From positions 1-42,210 of the forward strand of contig JAJZBN010000015.1 in assembly GCA_021798875.1 (NCBI GenBank): a stretch of 42,210 bases of DNA, written 5' to 3'. Below the pieces are notes generated by a model, which saw nothing but the letters and a program-made list of their open reading frames with translations, had not been told where the DNA came from and did no database searches. Both the position numbers and the translations under genes were made by a program. The stretch comes from a bacterium. GTDB taxonomy: Bacteria; SZUA-79; Acidulodesulfobacterales; Acidulodesulfobacteraceae. Position 1 is the stretch's first letter. Every line of letters starts with the position of its first letter. Shown here one piece after another: positions 1-8,676 of the stretch.

Positions 1-170
1 TATTAAAAATATTAATTTAATAAAAATAAAGTTGCAAAAATATAATTTTTTATTTTATTAATGATTTTAATAACTTACATAAAATATTTTACTTGACAAA
101 TAACACAGTTGCTGACACCTTTTTTTTTCTTGCATTATATTTTTACGTTATATAAAATATAAAAATATCT
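1..170. other. AT-rich leader before the first gene
   Basis: No gene is seen here. The stretch is extremely AT-rich. It contains CTGACACCTTTTTT (112-125), which matches one arm of the GGTGTCAG repeat family found near 23.4 and 36.4 kb, but no opposing arm is present. A possible -10 box TATAAA (151-156) lies only 14 bases before the next start codon, and no Shine-Dalgarno sequence is visible. Confidence 0.4.
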
Positions 171-791
171 ATGGAAAAAAAATATTCCAAGCTGATTGCC
201 GAATTAAGAAGCGTATGCAATATAGCGTTCGACAAAAATTTAGTGGATACGCACAGCGGCAATATAAGCGTCGGAACCGAAGATGGGATACTTATTACTA
301 AAACCGGCAGAAGCCTTATAAATCTTGAACCCGACGATTTTACGCTATCGGAAGATTGCGCATCGTCGGAATTGGAAGTCCACAGATTTATACTGAACGG
401 TTTTCCGAAGTCGTCGGTCTTTCATTGTCATCCGCTTAATGCCATAGCCCTTTCTTTACGCGCGGATAAAAGCGCGGACGGCTCGGCGAAAGACGGCTCC
501 ATAAAAAAACTTTTTTCTATATACCCCGATATACAAATAATTAAACCGTTAGATTTTGAATCTGCTTATTTCTTTCCCGAAATATACGTTTTTCCTCTAA
601 AATTCATAAACGACGTAAAAAGCGGAAAATTATCGGATTTTAATATTAAAGCAGATGACATATTTAAAGAAAACGGCGTGTTTATGGTAAAATCCCACGG
701 TTCTTTTTCGTGGGGACGGACTCCGGCGGAAGCGCTCAGATGGGCAATGACGCTTGAAGCGTCGTCGAAAATTATTTTAAAATTAAGCTGA
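171..791 (+). CDS. class II aldolase/adducin-fold protein
   Basis: A 206-residue protein of the class II aldolase/adducin family. These are zinc enzymes that cleave or dehydrate phosphorylated sugars, such as fuculose-phosphate aldolase or methylthioribulose-phosphate dehydratase (MtnB). The substrate-loop motif THSGNIS is near residues 27-33, an acidic SSELEVH segment follows, and the metal ligands are HCHP and SHGSFSWG near the C-terminus. The length is normal for the family. There is no clear Shine-Dalgarno sequence. The gene converges on the ABC ATPase gene 15 bases away. The order of motifs makes the fold confident, but the substrate cannot be told from sequence and no pathway partner is adjacent. 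Confidence 0.8.
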   Translation: MEKKYSKLIAELRSVCNIAFDKNLVDTHSGNISVGTEDGILITKTGRSLINLEPDDFTLSEDCASSELEVHRFILNGFPKSSVFHCHPLNAIALSLRADKSADGSAKDGSIKKLFSIYPDIQIIKPLDFESAYFFPEIYVFPLKFINDVKSGKLSDFNIKADDIFKENGVFMVKSHGSFSWGRTPAEALRWAMTLEASSKIILKLS

Positions 792-806
792 AACCAACTC
801 CTTGAA

Positions 807-1628
807 TTACCGCCTTAACGCCCTGCCGAACTGTCTCATTCTGTCTAAAGCCGAACCGGTTTCTTCCCTTATCTCCCTGCCGACGAGAGATAAAAAAACG
901 TCGGAAAGGGTAGGAATTTCTCCGTGTTTAGACTCCGCTAATTTTTTTAAGGCTTGAGGGCTGTCTATCGCTACTATTTTTCCATGGTCGATAATAGCTA
1001 TTTTATCGCAATTTTCGGCCTCTTCTATGTAATGTGTAGTTAAAAATACCGTGGTTTTCTCTTTTATTCTTAACTTATCGATAAAATCCCACATATTTAT
1101 TCTTGTTTGAATATCTAATCCTACCGTGGGTTCGTCAAGAAAAAGAACGGAAGGAGAATGAAGAAGTCCGCGTCCCACTTCAAGTCTTCTTTTCATTCCT
1201 CCCGAAAGACGTTTTACGGGTTTGTCCCTGTATTCGTATAAATCGATAAAATTTAATATATAGTCTATTCTTTCTTTAGCCGCTTTTTTTTCCATTCCGT
1301 ATAATTTTGCATGGAAACTCAAATTTTCATATGCGCTTAGGTCGTTATCGAGCGTCGGATCCTGAAACACCAGACCTATTGATTTCCTTACGTTTTTTTT
1401 ATCCTTCGCCGTATCGTAACCGTTTATATATGCATTTCCGCTCGTAGGCAGTATAAGCGTGCATAAAATCTTTATGGTCGTAGTCTTGCCTGCTCCGTTA
1501 GGACCCAGAAAAGCAAAAAAATCTCCCTTGTTTACCGTAAACGATATATCGTTTACCGCGGTAATATCTTTATATTTTTTTACCAAGTTTTCTACTTTAA
1601 CAGCGGCAGTTTCTCCGTTTTCCTGCAT
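807..1628 (-). CDS. ABC transporter ATP-binding protein (DrrA/CcmA-like)
   Basis: The 273-residue cytoplasmic ATPase subunit of an ABC exporter. Walker A is GPNGAGKTT (about residue 42), the Q-loop lies in GLVFQDPTLDND, the signature is LSGGMKRR, Walker B is VLFLDEP and the switch is TTHYIEEAE. The 'LDNDLSAYENL' stretch and the C-terminal extension are typical of the DrrA/NatA-type multidrug and ABC-2 exporter group. The start is supported by AAAGGA a few bases upstream. No membrane permease lies next to it: both flanking genes are on the opposite strand, so it is an orphan here and its transported substrate is unknown. It may pair with an ABC-2 permease elsewhere. Confidence 0.85.
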   Translation of the reverse strand: MQENGETAAVKVENLVKKYKDITAVNDISFTVNKGDFFAFLGPNGAGKTTTIKILCTLILPTSGNAYINGYDTAKDKKNVRKSIGLVFQDPTLDNDLSAYENLSFHAKLYGMEKKAAKERIDYILNFIDLYEYRDKPVKRLSGGMKRRLEVGRGLLHSPSVLFLDEPTVGLDIQTRINMWDFIDKLRIKEKTTVFLTTHYIEEAENCDKIAIIDHGKIVAIDSPQALKKLAESKHGEIPTLSDVFLSLVGREIREETGSALDRMRQFGRALRR

Positions 1629-1691
1629 TTTTCATCCTTTTTTAAAGATGCGCCGGTTATTGCGCAATACATCGTAATATTATATAATACT

Positions 1692-1743
1692 ATGGTACCA
1701 GAATTCAATTCTGTCCCCATAATATTTGGGGTACTGGTACCAT
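1692..1743. repeat. palindromic repeat with CCAGAATTCAATTCTG core
   Basis: Perfect 10-bp arms ATGGTACCAG (1692-1701) and CTGGTACCAT (1734-1743) enclose a second palindrome, CCAGAATTCAATTCTG (1698-1713), and a CCCC/GGGG pair. The 16-bp core is the reverse complement of the core of the palindrome at 36485-36513, so this is a dispersed element and not a private hairpin. It sits between the divergent ABC and cbiX genes, where it could also affect transcription. Confidence 0.6.
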
Positions 1744-1779
1744 TACAAATTTAATGCAAAAGAACAAGGATTAAAAAAT

Positions 1780-2157
1780 ATGAAAGAATCGGTAGTGCTT
1801 CTTGGTCACGGCTCAAGAAGAAGCGACGCAAACGATATTTTAAGAAATATGACGGATATAATAAAGTCTAAAGTGCCGTTCGAGGATATTAAAATCGAAT
1901 GCGCATATTTAGAATTTGCGGAACCCAACATAAACGATATGCTGGAAAAATTGGCAGAAGAAAACTTTCATTCCATATACGTAATTCCCTATTTCCTTTA
2001 TTCCGGAAACCACGTTTCAAGGGATATTCCTGAAATATTAAGAAAATACGGCGAAAAATACCCCGAAATAAATTTTAAACTCGGCGATTATCTTGGAGTG
2101 GACGAAAGAATAGCCGACCTCGTCGCAGAAAAAATTGCCGCCGTTAAGCCCCTATAA
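1780..2157 (+). CDS. cbiX: short CbiX/SirB-type sirohydrochlorin chelatase
   Basis: A 125-residue single-domain class II chelatase, as in short CbiX or SirB. It inserts cobalt (B12 pathway) or ferrous iron (siroheme) into sirohydrochlorin. Visible are the N-terminal LLGHGSR motif with the metal-binding His, and PYFLYSGNHVSRDIPE with the second His. The open frame extends upstream to 1726, but that part falls in the palindromic repeat. The ATG at 1780 has AAGGA nine bases before it and begins with the family-typical Met-Lys-x-Ser-Val-Val-Leu-Leu-Gly-His-Gly, so I use it. The next gene also looks B12-dependent, which favours a cobalt role, but which metal is used is inference. Confidence 0.82.
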   Translation: MKESVVLLGHGSRRSDANDILRNMTDIIKSKVPFEDIKIECAYLEFAEPNINDMLEKLAEENFHSIYVIPYFLYSGNHVSRDIPEILRKYGEKYPEINFKLGDYLGVDERIADLVAEKIAAVKPL

Positions 2158-2210
2158 ATCAATCCCGTTTGCATATATAGCAGGCGAAGACGCAGTATCC
2201 GCCTTATTTT

Positions 2211-3962
2211 ATGAAAAATTATAAATTTAAAAATTTCGCACGGCAAAATAGTTCATGCAAAGATACCTCCGAATTATACGATATTTATTTAAAATCGGAA
2301 CGAAACAGGCTTGAAAATTTAAACAGGGGAAACGCCTATTTAAAAGCAGTAATGGTTTTCCCGAACTATTACGGCGTAGCAATGTCCAATCTCGGTTTTT
2401 TAAGGGCGTACGAACTGATAAACCGTTCCGGCTTTATGTCCTGCGACAGAGCTTTTATGCAGGACGATTTATCTAAGGGCATAATATCTTTAGAAACAAG
2501 GCGGAGGCTCAAAGATTACGATTTTATATTTTTTTCTTTAAGCTACGAAAACGATTTCGTAAATATACTTTCCATCTTATCGGCGGAAAAAATACCTTTT
2601 TTGTCTAAAGACAGAAACGGCAGTTTTCCGCTTATTATGGCCGGCGGAGTTATCGCGTTTTTAAATCCCGAACCGGTCGCTCCGCTTTTCGATCTTATGT
2701 TTGTAGGCGAAGCGGAGGCAATCTTTCCGGATTTTTTTGAAAAAATTAAATCTCAAAATAAACCGGACAAATATGAAATTATAAATTCGTCTGCAAGAAT
2801 TAAAGGAATATACGTTCCGTCGGCATACGATTTTATTTTCGATTCAAAAAACCCTTATATTTTAAACGAAATTAAAATAGCGGAGGGTTTTCCCGAAAGA
2901 GTCGCAAGGCGCTGGACGGACGAAAATTTTTCGTTTTCTTCGTCGGTTATTACTACGGAATTTTCTGAATTAAGCAATATAAATATGATAGAAATAGAAA
3001 GGGGGTGCAAAAGAGGATGCAGATTTTGCAGTGCAGGCTTTATTTACCTGCCTTTGAGAGAATCTAAAATAGATTCCGTCAACGATGCCGTATCAGCTAC
3101 AGGCGAAAACGAAAAAGCAGGATTTGTAGGATTCGGGACTATGGACGGTAAAAATATAGGCAAAATTATGCGCTTTTCTTTAGATTCCGGCAGAAATTTT
3201 TCATTGTCGTCCGTCAGATTCGACTGTTTAGACGAAAACAATCTGGATATGATTAAAGAGTCCGGCATAAAAACGGTAACACTTGGAATAGAAACAGGTT
3301 CCGAACGCCTGAAAAAAATGTTAAATAAAGTTCTGAGCAACGAAAATATAATAACATCCGTCGGCGATATAGTTAAAAGAGGGATAACAGGAATAAAACT
3401 ATATTTTATGTTTGGACTGCCGTACGAAAACAAAGAAGATCTGGACGATACGATAAAATTAGTCAAAGAAATTCTTAAAGAATTTGTATCTGCTTCCAAG
3501 GCAAACAAAAGAATAGGCAAACTAACCGCTTCGTTCAGCGCTTTCGTGCCTAAAGCATGGACGCCTCTTCAGTGGGAAAATTTTGAAGATTTAAAAATTT
3601 TGAGAAAAAAAGCTGCTTACATTACGAACGGTCTCAAAGGCATGCCTAATATCGTAGTGAATATAAACTCTTTAAACGCCGCATTCATTGAGGCTTTTTT
3701 TGCGAGAGGTTCAAGACTTTCTGCCGATATTTCGATATATTCTTTTCTTAACAAAACAAGCATTAAAAAAGCTGCTGAAGATAAAGGATACCGAATGGAC
3801 GGATTTATCAGGAAAATGGGCACGGACGAACTTCTTCCCTGGGATATTATAGACCAGGGCGTTACTAAAAAATACCTGCTGGAAGAATATAAAAGAGCGC
3901 TTAACCTTAAAACTACGCCTCAGTGTTTTGAAGGCTGCAAGAGATGCGGGGTCTGCGCTTGA
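2211..3962 (+). CDS. B12-binding-type radical SAM protein (TIGR03960-like)
   Basis: A 583-residue protein. The N-terminal half (about 45-180) resembles the cobalamin-binding-like domain of this group (FPNYYGVAMSNLGF, then AGGVIAFLNPEP). The radical SAM cluster is ERGCKRGCRFC, with cysteines 266, 270 and 273 in CX3CX2C spacing. Further SAM-domain elements follow, including GIETGSERLKKML and MFGLPYE. The C-terminus is cysteine-rich (572, 576, 579, 582; ending CKRCGVCA), as in the TIGR03960 family, suggesting another metal site. The usual DUF2344 partner or fusion is absent. No substrate is established for the family to my knowledge. It lies 53 bases after cbiX and its last 43 bases overlap the convergent modE-like gene. 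Confidence 0.8.
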   Translation: MKNYKFKNFARQNSSCKDTSELYDIYLKSERNRLENLNRGNAYLKAVMVFPNYYGVAMSNLGFLRAYELINRSGFMSCDRAFMQDDLSKGIISLETRRRLKDYDFIFFSLSYENDFVNILSILSAEKIPFLSKDRNGSFPLIMAGGVIAFLNPEPVAPLFDLMFVGEAEAIFPDFFEKIKSQNKPDKYEIINSSARIKGIYVPSAYDFIFDSKNPYILNEIKIAEGFPERVARRWTDENFSFSSSVITTEFSELSNINMIEIERGCKRGCRFCSAGFIYLPLRESKIDSVNDAVSATGENEKAGFVGFGTMDGKNIGKIMRFSLDSGRNFSLSSVRFDCLDENNLDMIKESGIKTVTLGIETGSERLKKMLNKVLSNENIITSVGDIVKRGITGIKLYFMFGLPYENKEDLDDTIKLVKEILKEFVSASKANKRIGKLTASFSAFVPKAWTPLQWENFEDLKILRKKAAYITNGLKGMPNIVVNINSLNAAFIEAFFARGSRLSADISIYSFLNKTSIKKAAEDKGYRMDGFIRKMGTDELLPWDIIDQGVTKKYLLEEYKRALNLKTTPQCFEGCKRCGVCA

Positions 3963-4312
3963 TAATTGCCTAAAAAAGTTTTTTCCTTTTCAAGTAGTTC
4001 TTCGTATTCCGTCATTATTTTTTTTGCATGCCCCGTTAAAACCGAACCACCGCCTGATTTTCCGCCTATTTTTTTATCTACGAGTTTGAAGCCGAATCTC
4101 TTTTCCATGAGGTTTATGAAACTCCATGCTTTTTTATACGAATATCCCAGTTCTTTTGCGGCGGAAGAAATAGAACCGTAAGTTTCTATTTTTTTTAAAA
4201 GCAAAAATCTGCCCATTCCAAAAACAGGTTCGCCGTTTTTTTCAAGCCAGATTTTTGCTTTGATATCGTAATCCGCAAAACCGTCCGCTTTATCGCCTTT
4301 AGAGTTTGACAT
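3920..4312 (-). CDS. ModE-like DNA-binding protein lacking the molybdate-binding domain
   Basis: A 130-residue protein matching the N-terminal winged-helix domain of the molybdate regulator ModE. It has the helix-turn-helix segment GSISSAAKELGYSYKKAW, then the typical FGFKLVDKKIGGKSGGGSVLTGHAKKI. Full ModE has C-terminal Mop/TOBE domains that bind molybdate, and these are absent. It may sense nothing itself, work with a separate Mop protein, or regulate another metal or redox gene set. It lies 25 bases downstream of ftsZ on the same strand, so it may be read through from the dcw operon. No Shine-Dalgarno sequence is evident. No molybdenum genes are nearby. Confidence 0.8.
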   Translation of the reverse strand: MSNSKGDKADGFADYDIKAKIWLEKNGEPVFGMGRFLLLKKIETYGSISSAAKELGYSYKKAWSFINLMEKRFGFKLVDKKIGGKSGGGSVLTGHAKKIMTEYEELLEKEKTFLGNYQAQTPHLLQPSKH

Positions 4313-4337
4313 AAAAAATATATGGTTTTTTATTAAA

Positions 4338-5546
4338 TTAATCCGCCTGCTTTCTCATAAAAGTAGGAATGTCCCACTGATCGTCCTCATAATTGACTTC
4401 TTCTTCCATATCGGAAAATCTTTCGATATATGAGGGCGTTTCTTTTATATTTACGACGGTATCGGAAACAGGTTTAACCGGCTGTATGTTATCTCCCTCG
4501 GAAAACGGCGGTTTAACCGGCTGATTTAGCGTCTGCGCCTGCTGCGAACCGGCTCCTCCCTGAACGGACACTAAAGAAACCGGTTTGGCTTCGCCGCCTA
4601 AACCTGTAGCTATAACGGTTATCATCATCCTGTCTTCAAGTTCGTCGTCTATAACCGCTCCGAATATTATATTGGCGTCGGGATGAGCTTCGGACTTAAT
4701 CTTTTCGGCAGCTTCGCTTACTTCGGCGATACCCATGTCTTTTCCACCTGCGATATTTATAAGGAGTCCCCTTGCTCCTTCTATTTTAATATCTTCTAAA
4801 AGAGGGCTGGAAACGGCTTTCTGCGCGGCTTCCAATGCTCTGTTTTCGCCTTGCGCTATGCCTGTTCCCATAAGAGCCATACCCATTTCCGACATAATAG
4901 TTTTGACGTCAGCAAAATCGACGTTTATAAGACCGTGAACGTTTATTAAATCGGATATGCCTTTAACCGCCTGCAGAAGAACCTCGTCGACTTTTTTAAA
5001 AGCGTCTATCATGGAAGTATTTTTACCGGCGACGGCAAGAAGCCTTTGATTAGGTATGGTAATTACGGTATCGACCGTGTTTTTTAATTCCCTCAAACCT
5101 TCTTCAGCCTGTTTCATCCTTCTGTTGCCTTCAAAAATAAAAGGTTTGGTAACGACGGCGACGGTCAGCGCTCCTACTTCTTTGGCTACTTCGGCGATTA
5201 TCGGCGCTGCGCCCGTTCCCGTGCCTCCTCCGAGTCCCGCCGTAACAAAAACCATGTCGGAGCCTTCGAGAAGTTCTTTAATCTTTTCCCTGTCTTCCAT
5301 AGCTGATTTTCTACCTACTTCGGGATTAGCTCCAGCACCGAGCCCTCTTGTTACCTGTTCTCCAAGCTGAATTTTAATATTGGATAAATTTGCTTTAAGC
5401 GCCTGAGCGTCGGTATTGGCGACTATGAACTCGGCTCCGGAAAGCCCAGCCGCAATCATTGTGTTAACCGCATTTCCGCCGCCTCCGCCTACCCCTACAA
5501 CTTTTATTTTTGCCGCCAATTCGTTGTTCTCGATAAATTCTAACAT
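4338..5546 (-). CDS. ftsZ: cell division GTPase FtsZ
   Basis: The tubulin-like GTPase that polymerises into the Z-ring. At 402 residues from the chosen start it is of normal length. [13 protein letters not shown] and the tubulin signature GGGTGTG (about 106-112) are intact, and the C-terminal peptide [12 protein letters not shown] matches the segment that binds FtsA and ZipA in other bacteria. The open frame begins at 5558, but that ATG is immediately followed by GGAGG (5556-5552), a strong Shine-Dalgarno sequence placed five bases before the ATG at 5546. The first four codons are therefore probably leader. It is the last gene of the dcw cluster, 55 bases after ftsA. Confidence 0.97.
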   Translation of the reverse strand: MLEFIENNELAAKIKVVGVGGGGGNAVNTMIAAGLSGAEFIVANTDAQALKANLSNIKIQLGEQVTRGLGAGANPEVGRKSAMEDREKIKELLEGSDMVFVTAGLGGGTGTGAAPIIAEVAKEVGALTVAVVTKPFIFEGNRRMKQAEEGLRELKNTVDTVITIPNQRLLAVAGKNTSMIDAFKKVDEVLLQAVKGISDLINVHGLINVDFADVKTIMSEMGMALMGTGIAQGENRALEAAQKAVSSPLLEDIKIEGARGLLINIAGGKDMGIAEVSEAAEKIKSEAHPDANIIFGAVIDDELEDRMMITVIATGLGGEAKPVSLVSVQGGAGSQQAQTLNQPVKPPFSEGDNIQPVKPVSDTVVNIKETPSYIERFSDMEEEVNYEDDQWDIPTFMRKQAD

Positions 5547-5551
5547 GATAT

Positions 5552-5556
5552 CCTCC
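5552..5556 (-). promoter_or_regulatory. ftsZ Shine-Dalgarno that fixes the start
   Basis: GGAGG on the minus strand, five bases before ATG 5546-5544 and inside the longer open frame. It argues for MLEFIEN as the true FtsZ N-terminus. Confidence 0.7.
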
Positions 5557-5600
5557 ATCGCTATTTATAGTATATATATCGTAAAAAAAATCAATAAAGT

Positions 5601-6842
5601 TTAAAAGAAATAATCAAGTAAATCTGAAAACCATTTTTTAATTTCGTCTATAAAACTATCCCCTTTTTTATAAGAAAAAGATTTCTTGTTCTGTCTGCCG
5701 TTTTTATAAGCATATTTCACGAGACCTACGGCAGTGGAATACATCGGAGAGCTGACGGCGTCGGTCAAACCGCCGACGTTCAAAGGATAGCCTATTCTTA
5801 CGGGAGCGTTAAAAATTTCTTCGGCAAGTTCCGCCGAACCGTCTATTAACGCCGCGCCTCCGGTAATCACGTAACCGGAAAGAATTTTGCTTTCCAGACC
5901 GTTCTTCTCGATATTTTTTCTTATCCACGTAAAAATTTCCGCCATTCTCTGTTCGATAATGTTGCCAAGCAGCTGCCGCGATATAGGTCTCGGCGGTCTG
6001 CCGCCGAATCCGGGAATTTCTATTATTTCGTCTTTTCCGGCAAGAGATTCTTTTGCTATTCCGTATCTTATCTTTATTTTTTCCGCTTCCTGAGGTATAG
6101 TCGTAGTTCCCTTAGATACGTCGCTCGTAACGCTCTGCCCTCCTTTAGGGATGACGAAAGTATGTATGATGTTTCCGCCGTTAAAAATTGCAATGTCGGT
6201 CGTTCCTCCGCCTATATCGATAAGCGCCACTCCGAGCTCTTTTTCGTCTTCGGTAAGCACTGCTTCGCTTGAGGCTATCTGTTCCAATACTATTTCAGAA
6301 ACATCTATACCGGCTTTATTAACGCATTTAACGATATTTTGCGCTGCTATGCTTGAAGCGGTAACTATATGGACGGTAGCTTCCAGCCTAAGCCCGCTCA
6401 TACCTACCGGATTTTTAACATCGTCCTGGTCGTCCACCGAAAAACCCTGCGGAATTACGTGTATAACCTCATGGTCGATAGGTATGGATATCGTTTTCGC
6501 CGCGGACAAAACCCTTTCTACGTCCTGCTGTGCTACTTCCCTGCTTTTGACGGCTACGATGCCCCTGCCGCTAAAACCGCGGATATGAGAACCCGCAATG
6601 CCGACCGTAGCGGATTGAATTTGATAGCCTGCCATTAATTCAGCGTCTTCCACGGCTTTGGCAATAGAATCTACCGTATTTTCGATATTTACTACTACTC
6701 CGTTTTTTAAACCGGTCGAACTGCTGTTGCCTACGCCTATGATATCCAAAGAATCGCCTTTTGCTTCGGCTACTATAGCACAGACTTTTGTAGTCCCTAT
6801 ATCTAAGCCCACGAAAATGTTATCGTTCTTTTCCAATCTCAA
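5601..6842 (-). CDS. ftsA: cell division actin-like protein FtsA
   Basis: An actin-fold ATPase that tethers FtsZ to the membrane. It has 413 residues, with VGLDIGTTKVCAIVAE (phosphate 1), ALIDIGGGTTDIAIF (phosphate 2) and GYVITGGAALIDG (adenosine motif). The C-terminal amphipathic helix (about 397-413, FIDEIKKWFSDLLDYFF) is the expected membrane-targeting sequence. There is no ATG start: the frame opens with TTG at 6842. AGAGG (6847-6843) abuts that TTG but is six bases before a second in-frame TTG at 6836, so the protein may begin two codons later. Either way FtsA is started by a weak codon while FtsZ next to it has ATG and a strong ribosome site. Confidence 0.96.
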   Translation of the reverse strand: MRLEKNDNIFVGLDIGTTKVCAIVAEAKGDSLDIIGVGNSSSTGLKNGVVVNIENTVDSIAKAVEDAELMAGYQIQSATVGIAGSHIRGFSGRGIVAVKSREVAQQDVERVLSAAKTISIPIDHEVIHVIPQGFSVDDQDDVKNPVGMSGLRLEATVHIVTASSIAAQNIVKCVNKAGIDVSEIVLEQIASSEAVLTEDEKELGVALIDIGGGTTDIAIFNGGNIIHTFVIPKGGQSVTSDVSKGTTTIPQEAEKIKIRYGIAKESLAGKDEIIEIPGFGGRPPRPISRQLLGNIIEQRMAEIFTWIRKNIEKNGLESKILSGYVITGGAALIDGSAELAEEIFNAPVRIGYPLNVGGLTDAVSSPMYSTAVGLVKYAYKNGRQNKKSFSYKKGDSFIDEIKKWFSDLLDYFF

Positions 6843-6869
6843 CCTCTGTTATATATAGAAAATACTTAA

Positions 6870-7754
6870 TTATTTAAATATATCGCCGTTGATATATTTT
6901 GCTTTATAACCGGCCGGCAAAACTCTCGAACCTTTATTTACTTTTATAACCGCTTCGTTTTTATATTCCAAATTTATATAATTTTTATATCTAATATGAA
7001 TCGCATTAATTTCTAAAAAAAGTTTCTTCAGCGTTTTCAGTTTATTCTTATAATTGCCTATTCCAAACTTAATGCATAATCCTTTACGGGTATAAAGCGC
7101 TATTCCGTCATCCTTCTCTACGTGAATTTCTCCCGTAAGCCCCGAAAGAATAGAATGCGACGAAATTTTTAAAAAAGATAAAGCTTTTTTTAATTTTTTG
7201 AAATAAACGCCGGAATCGTCCGTATTCAAACCGGTAATGACGGGGTATCCGTATCCTGAACGGGCTTCTGCTTTCCCTATGATGTAACCCTCTTTTGAAA
7301 CATAGTATAAATTATTTTTATAAACTACCATGGCAAAAATTTTCCTTTTTTTTATAACTATTACTATGGCGTCGGGAAATTTCCTATAAACCGTAACGTT
7401 TTTGACCCATCTGTAAGAAGCGGCCAACCTCGACAGTTTTTTTAAATTTATATTTATTAAATTTTCGTTTTTAAATAATCCCGACTGCACGATTATTTTA
7501 TTTTTTTCTTTACTTGTAATATTTTTTCCTATAATTTCTATTTTTTTTAGCCTGAAAACTTTTTTATTTAAAAAAAAATAGCCGTAAAATTTATACCCCG
7601 AATATCCTGCCGCTAAAATTATTGCAATTGCCGCAAAAACATAAAGCGATTTAATAAAATATTTCCCAAAACTGTGTTTGCCGTTTTGACTGTTTTTACT
7701 TATTAAGTTTTTTTTACGCCTTATTATATTGTTTTTATTTTTTTGCAGCCGCAT
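6870..7754 (-). CDS. ftsQ: cell division protein FtsQ
   Basis: A 294-residue bitopic divisome protein. A lysine-rich cytoplasmic tail (1-30) is followed by one membrane helix (about 33-58) and a POTRA domain (FRLKKIEIIGKNITSKEKNKI... WVKNVTVYRKFPD), then the FtsQ beta domain. In the family it links FtsL/FtsB to the rest of the divisome. The start overlaps the end of ddl by 20 bases, indicating translational coupling. The sequence is very basic and AT-biased, as is common for FtsQ, so the match rests on architecture and gene order more than identity. Confidence 0.93.
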   Translation of the reverse strand: MRLQKNKNNIIRRKKNLISKNSQNGKHSFGKYFIKSLYVFAAIAIILAAGYSGYKFYGYFFLNKKVFRLKKIEIIGKNITSKEKNKIIVQSGLFKNENLININLKKLSRLAASYRWVKNVTVYRKFPDAIVIVIKKRKIFAMVVYKNNLYYVSKEGYIIGKAEARSGYGYPVITGLNTDDSGVYFKKLKKALSFLKISSHSILSGLTGEIHVEKDDGIALYTRKGLCIKFGIGNYKNKLKTLKKLFLEINAIHIRYKNYINLEYKNEAVIKVNKGSRVLPAGYKAKYINGDIFK

Positions 7755-8670
7755 CTTCTATTATATTTTCTATTAACTCGATAAAACTCATGCCATTGCT
7801 TTCCGCTATCATGGGCACTAAACTAAGTTCCGTCATCCCGGGAAGCGTATTGAGTTCCAGAACGTATGCGGCGCCGTCGTCCGAAAGAATAATATCCGCC
7901 CTTGTAACCCCCCTGCATCCGATAATTTCGTTGGCTTTAACGGCGGCAGACTCGCATGCCTTATACTCTTCTTCCGTCAAAGACGGGTTTATCAAATACT
8001 CCGTCTTTCCTTTGGTGTATTTAGCCGCGTATGAATAAAAACAATCTTTAGGCTTTACTTCGACGCAGCCTAATGCCTTGCCGAACGCCCAAGCAAACTG
8101 AATTTCTCTTCCTTTTATATATTTTTCTACCAATATTTCATCGTCATATTTGAAAGCATTATTTAACGCAGTTCTTAAATCCGCATCCGATCCGCCGCTT
8201 TCGACGATAGAGCATCCTATGCTGGAACCGGAAGCGTTCGGTTTTACGAAATAAGGCGGTTCGAAATTTTTCAATATTTCATTTGCCGCATTTTCTCCGT
8301 TTTCTTTTTTGACTACTATTCCTGGAGGCGTTTTCAAACCGTAAAAATTAAACAATGCTTTCGATTTAATCTTGTCCATTGCCAGCGCGCTTGCGAGAAC
8401 GCCCGAGCCTGTATAAGGTACATCAAGTATTTCGAGCGCTCCCTGAACCTTGCCGTCTTCTCCGTACGTTCCGTGCAGGGCGATAAAACAGACGTCTATA
8501 TTTTTTAAATTAACCGTAAAATTTTCGTCCAAATCAAACAGCAAAGCGTTATATCCGCCGGATTTTAAGGCATTGAAGACTGCGTTTCCGGTTTTAATAG
8601 AAATATCCCTCTCCTCCGATCTGCCTCCAGCCAAAACCCCTATCTTCAAATTTCTCAATTTTTCCCGCAT
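7735..8670 (-). CDS. ddl: D-alanine--D-alanine ligase
   Basis: An ATP-grasp ligase making the D-Ala-D-Ala dipeptide used by MurF. At 311 residues it is of normal length. Visible motifs are GVLAGGRSEERDISIKTG near the N-terminus, ALHGTYGEDGKVQGALE, the ATP-binding loop FVKPNASGSSIGCS, and the metal and substrate site GVTRADIILSDDGAAYVLELNTLPGMT (in parts). GAGGAAAT precedes the ATG closely. It lies six bases after murB and overlaps ftsQ. Confidence 0.97.
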   Translation of the reverse strand: MREKLRNLKIGVLAGGRSEERDISIKTGNAVFNALKSGGYNALLFDLDENFTVNLKNIDVCFIALHGTYGEDGKVQGALEILDVPYTGSGVLASALAMDKIKSKALFNFYGLKTPPGIVVKKENGENAANEILKNFEPPYFVKPNASGSSIGCSIVESGGSDADLRTALNNAFKYDDEILVEKYIKGREIQFAWAFGKALGCVEVKPKDCFYSYAAKYTKGKTEYLINPSLTEEEYKACESAAVKANEIIGCRGVTRADIILSDDGAAYVLELNTLPGMTELSLVPMIAESNGMSFIELIENIIEDAAAKK

Positions 8671-8676
8671 ATTTCC

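Noticed and set aside
1726-1779. Longer N-terminus for the CbiX-type chelatase
   Set aside because: Those 18 codons overlap the palindromic repeat, and a ribosome site points to the ATG at 1780.
6151-6588. Long plus-strand open frame opposite ftsA, and similar ones opposite ddl/murB (8450-9007), ftsZ (5056-5370) and cfiA (30821-31030)
   Set aside because: They mirror well-conserved minus-strand genes, have no family motifs or ribosome sites, and arise from codon composition.
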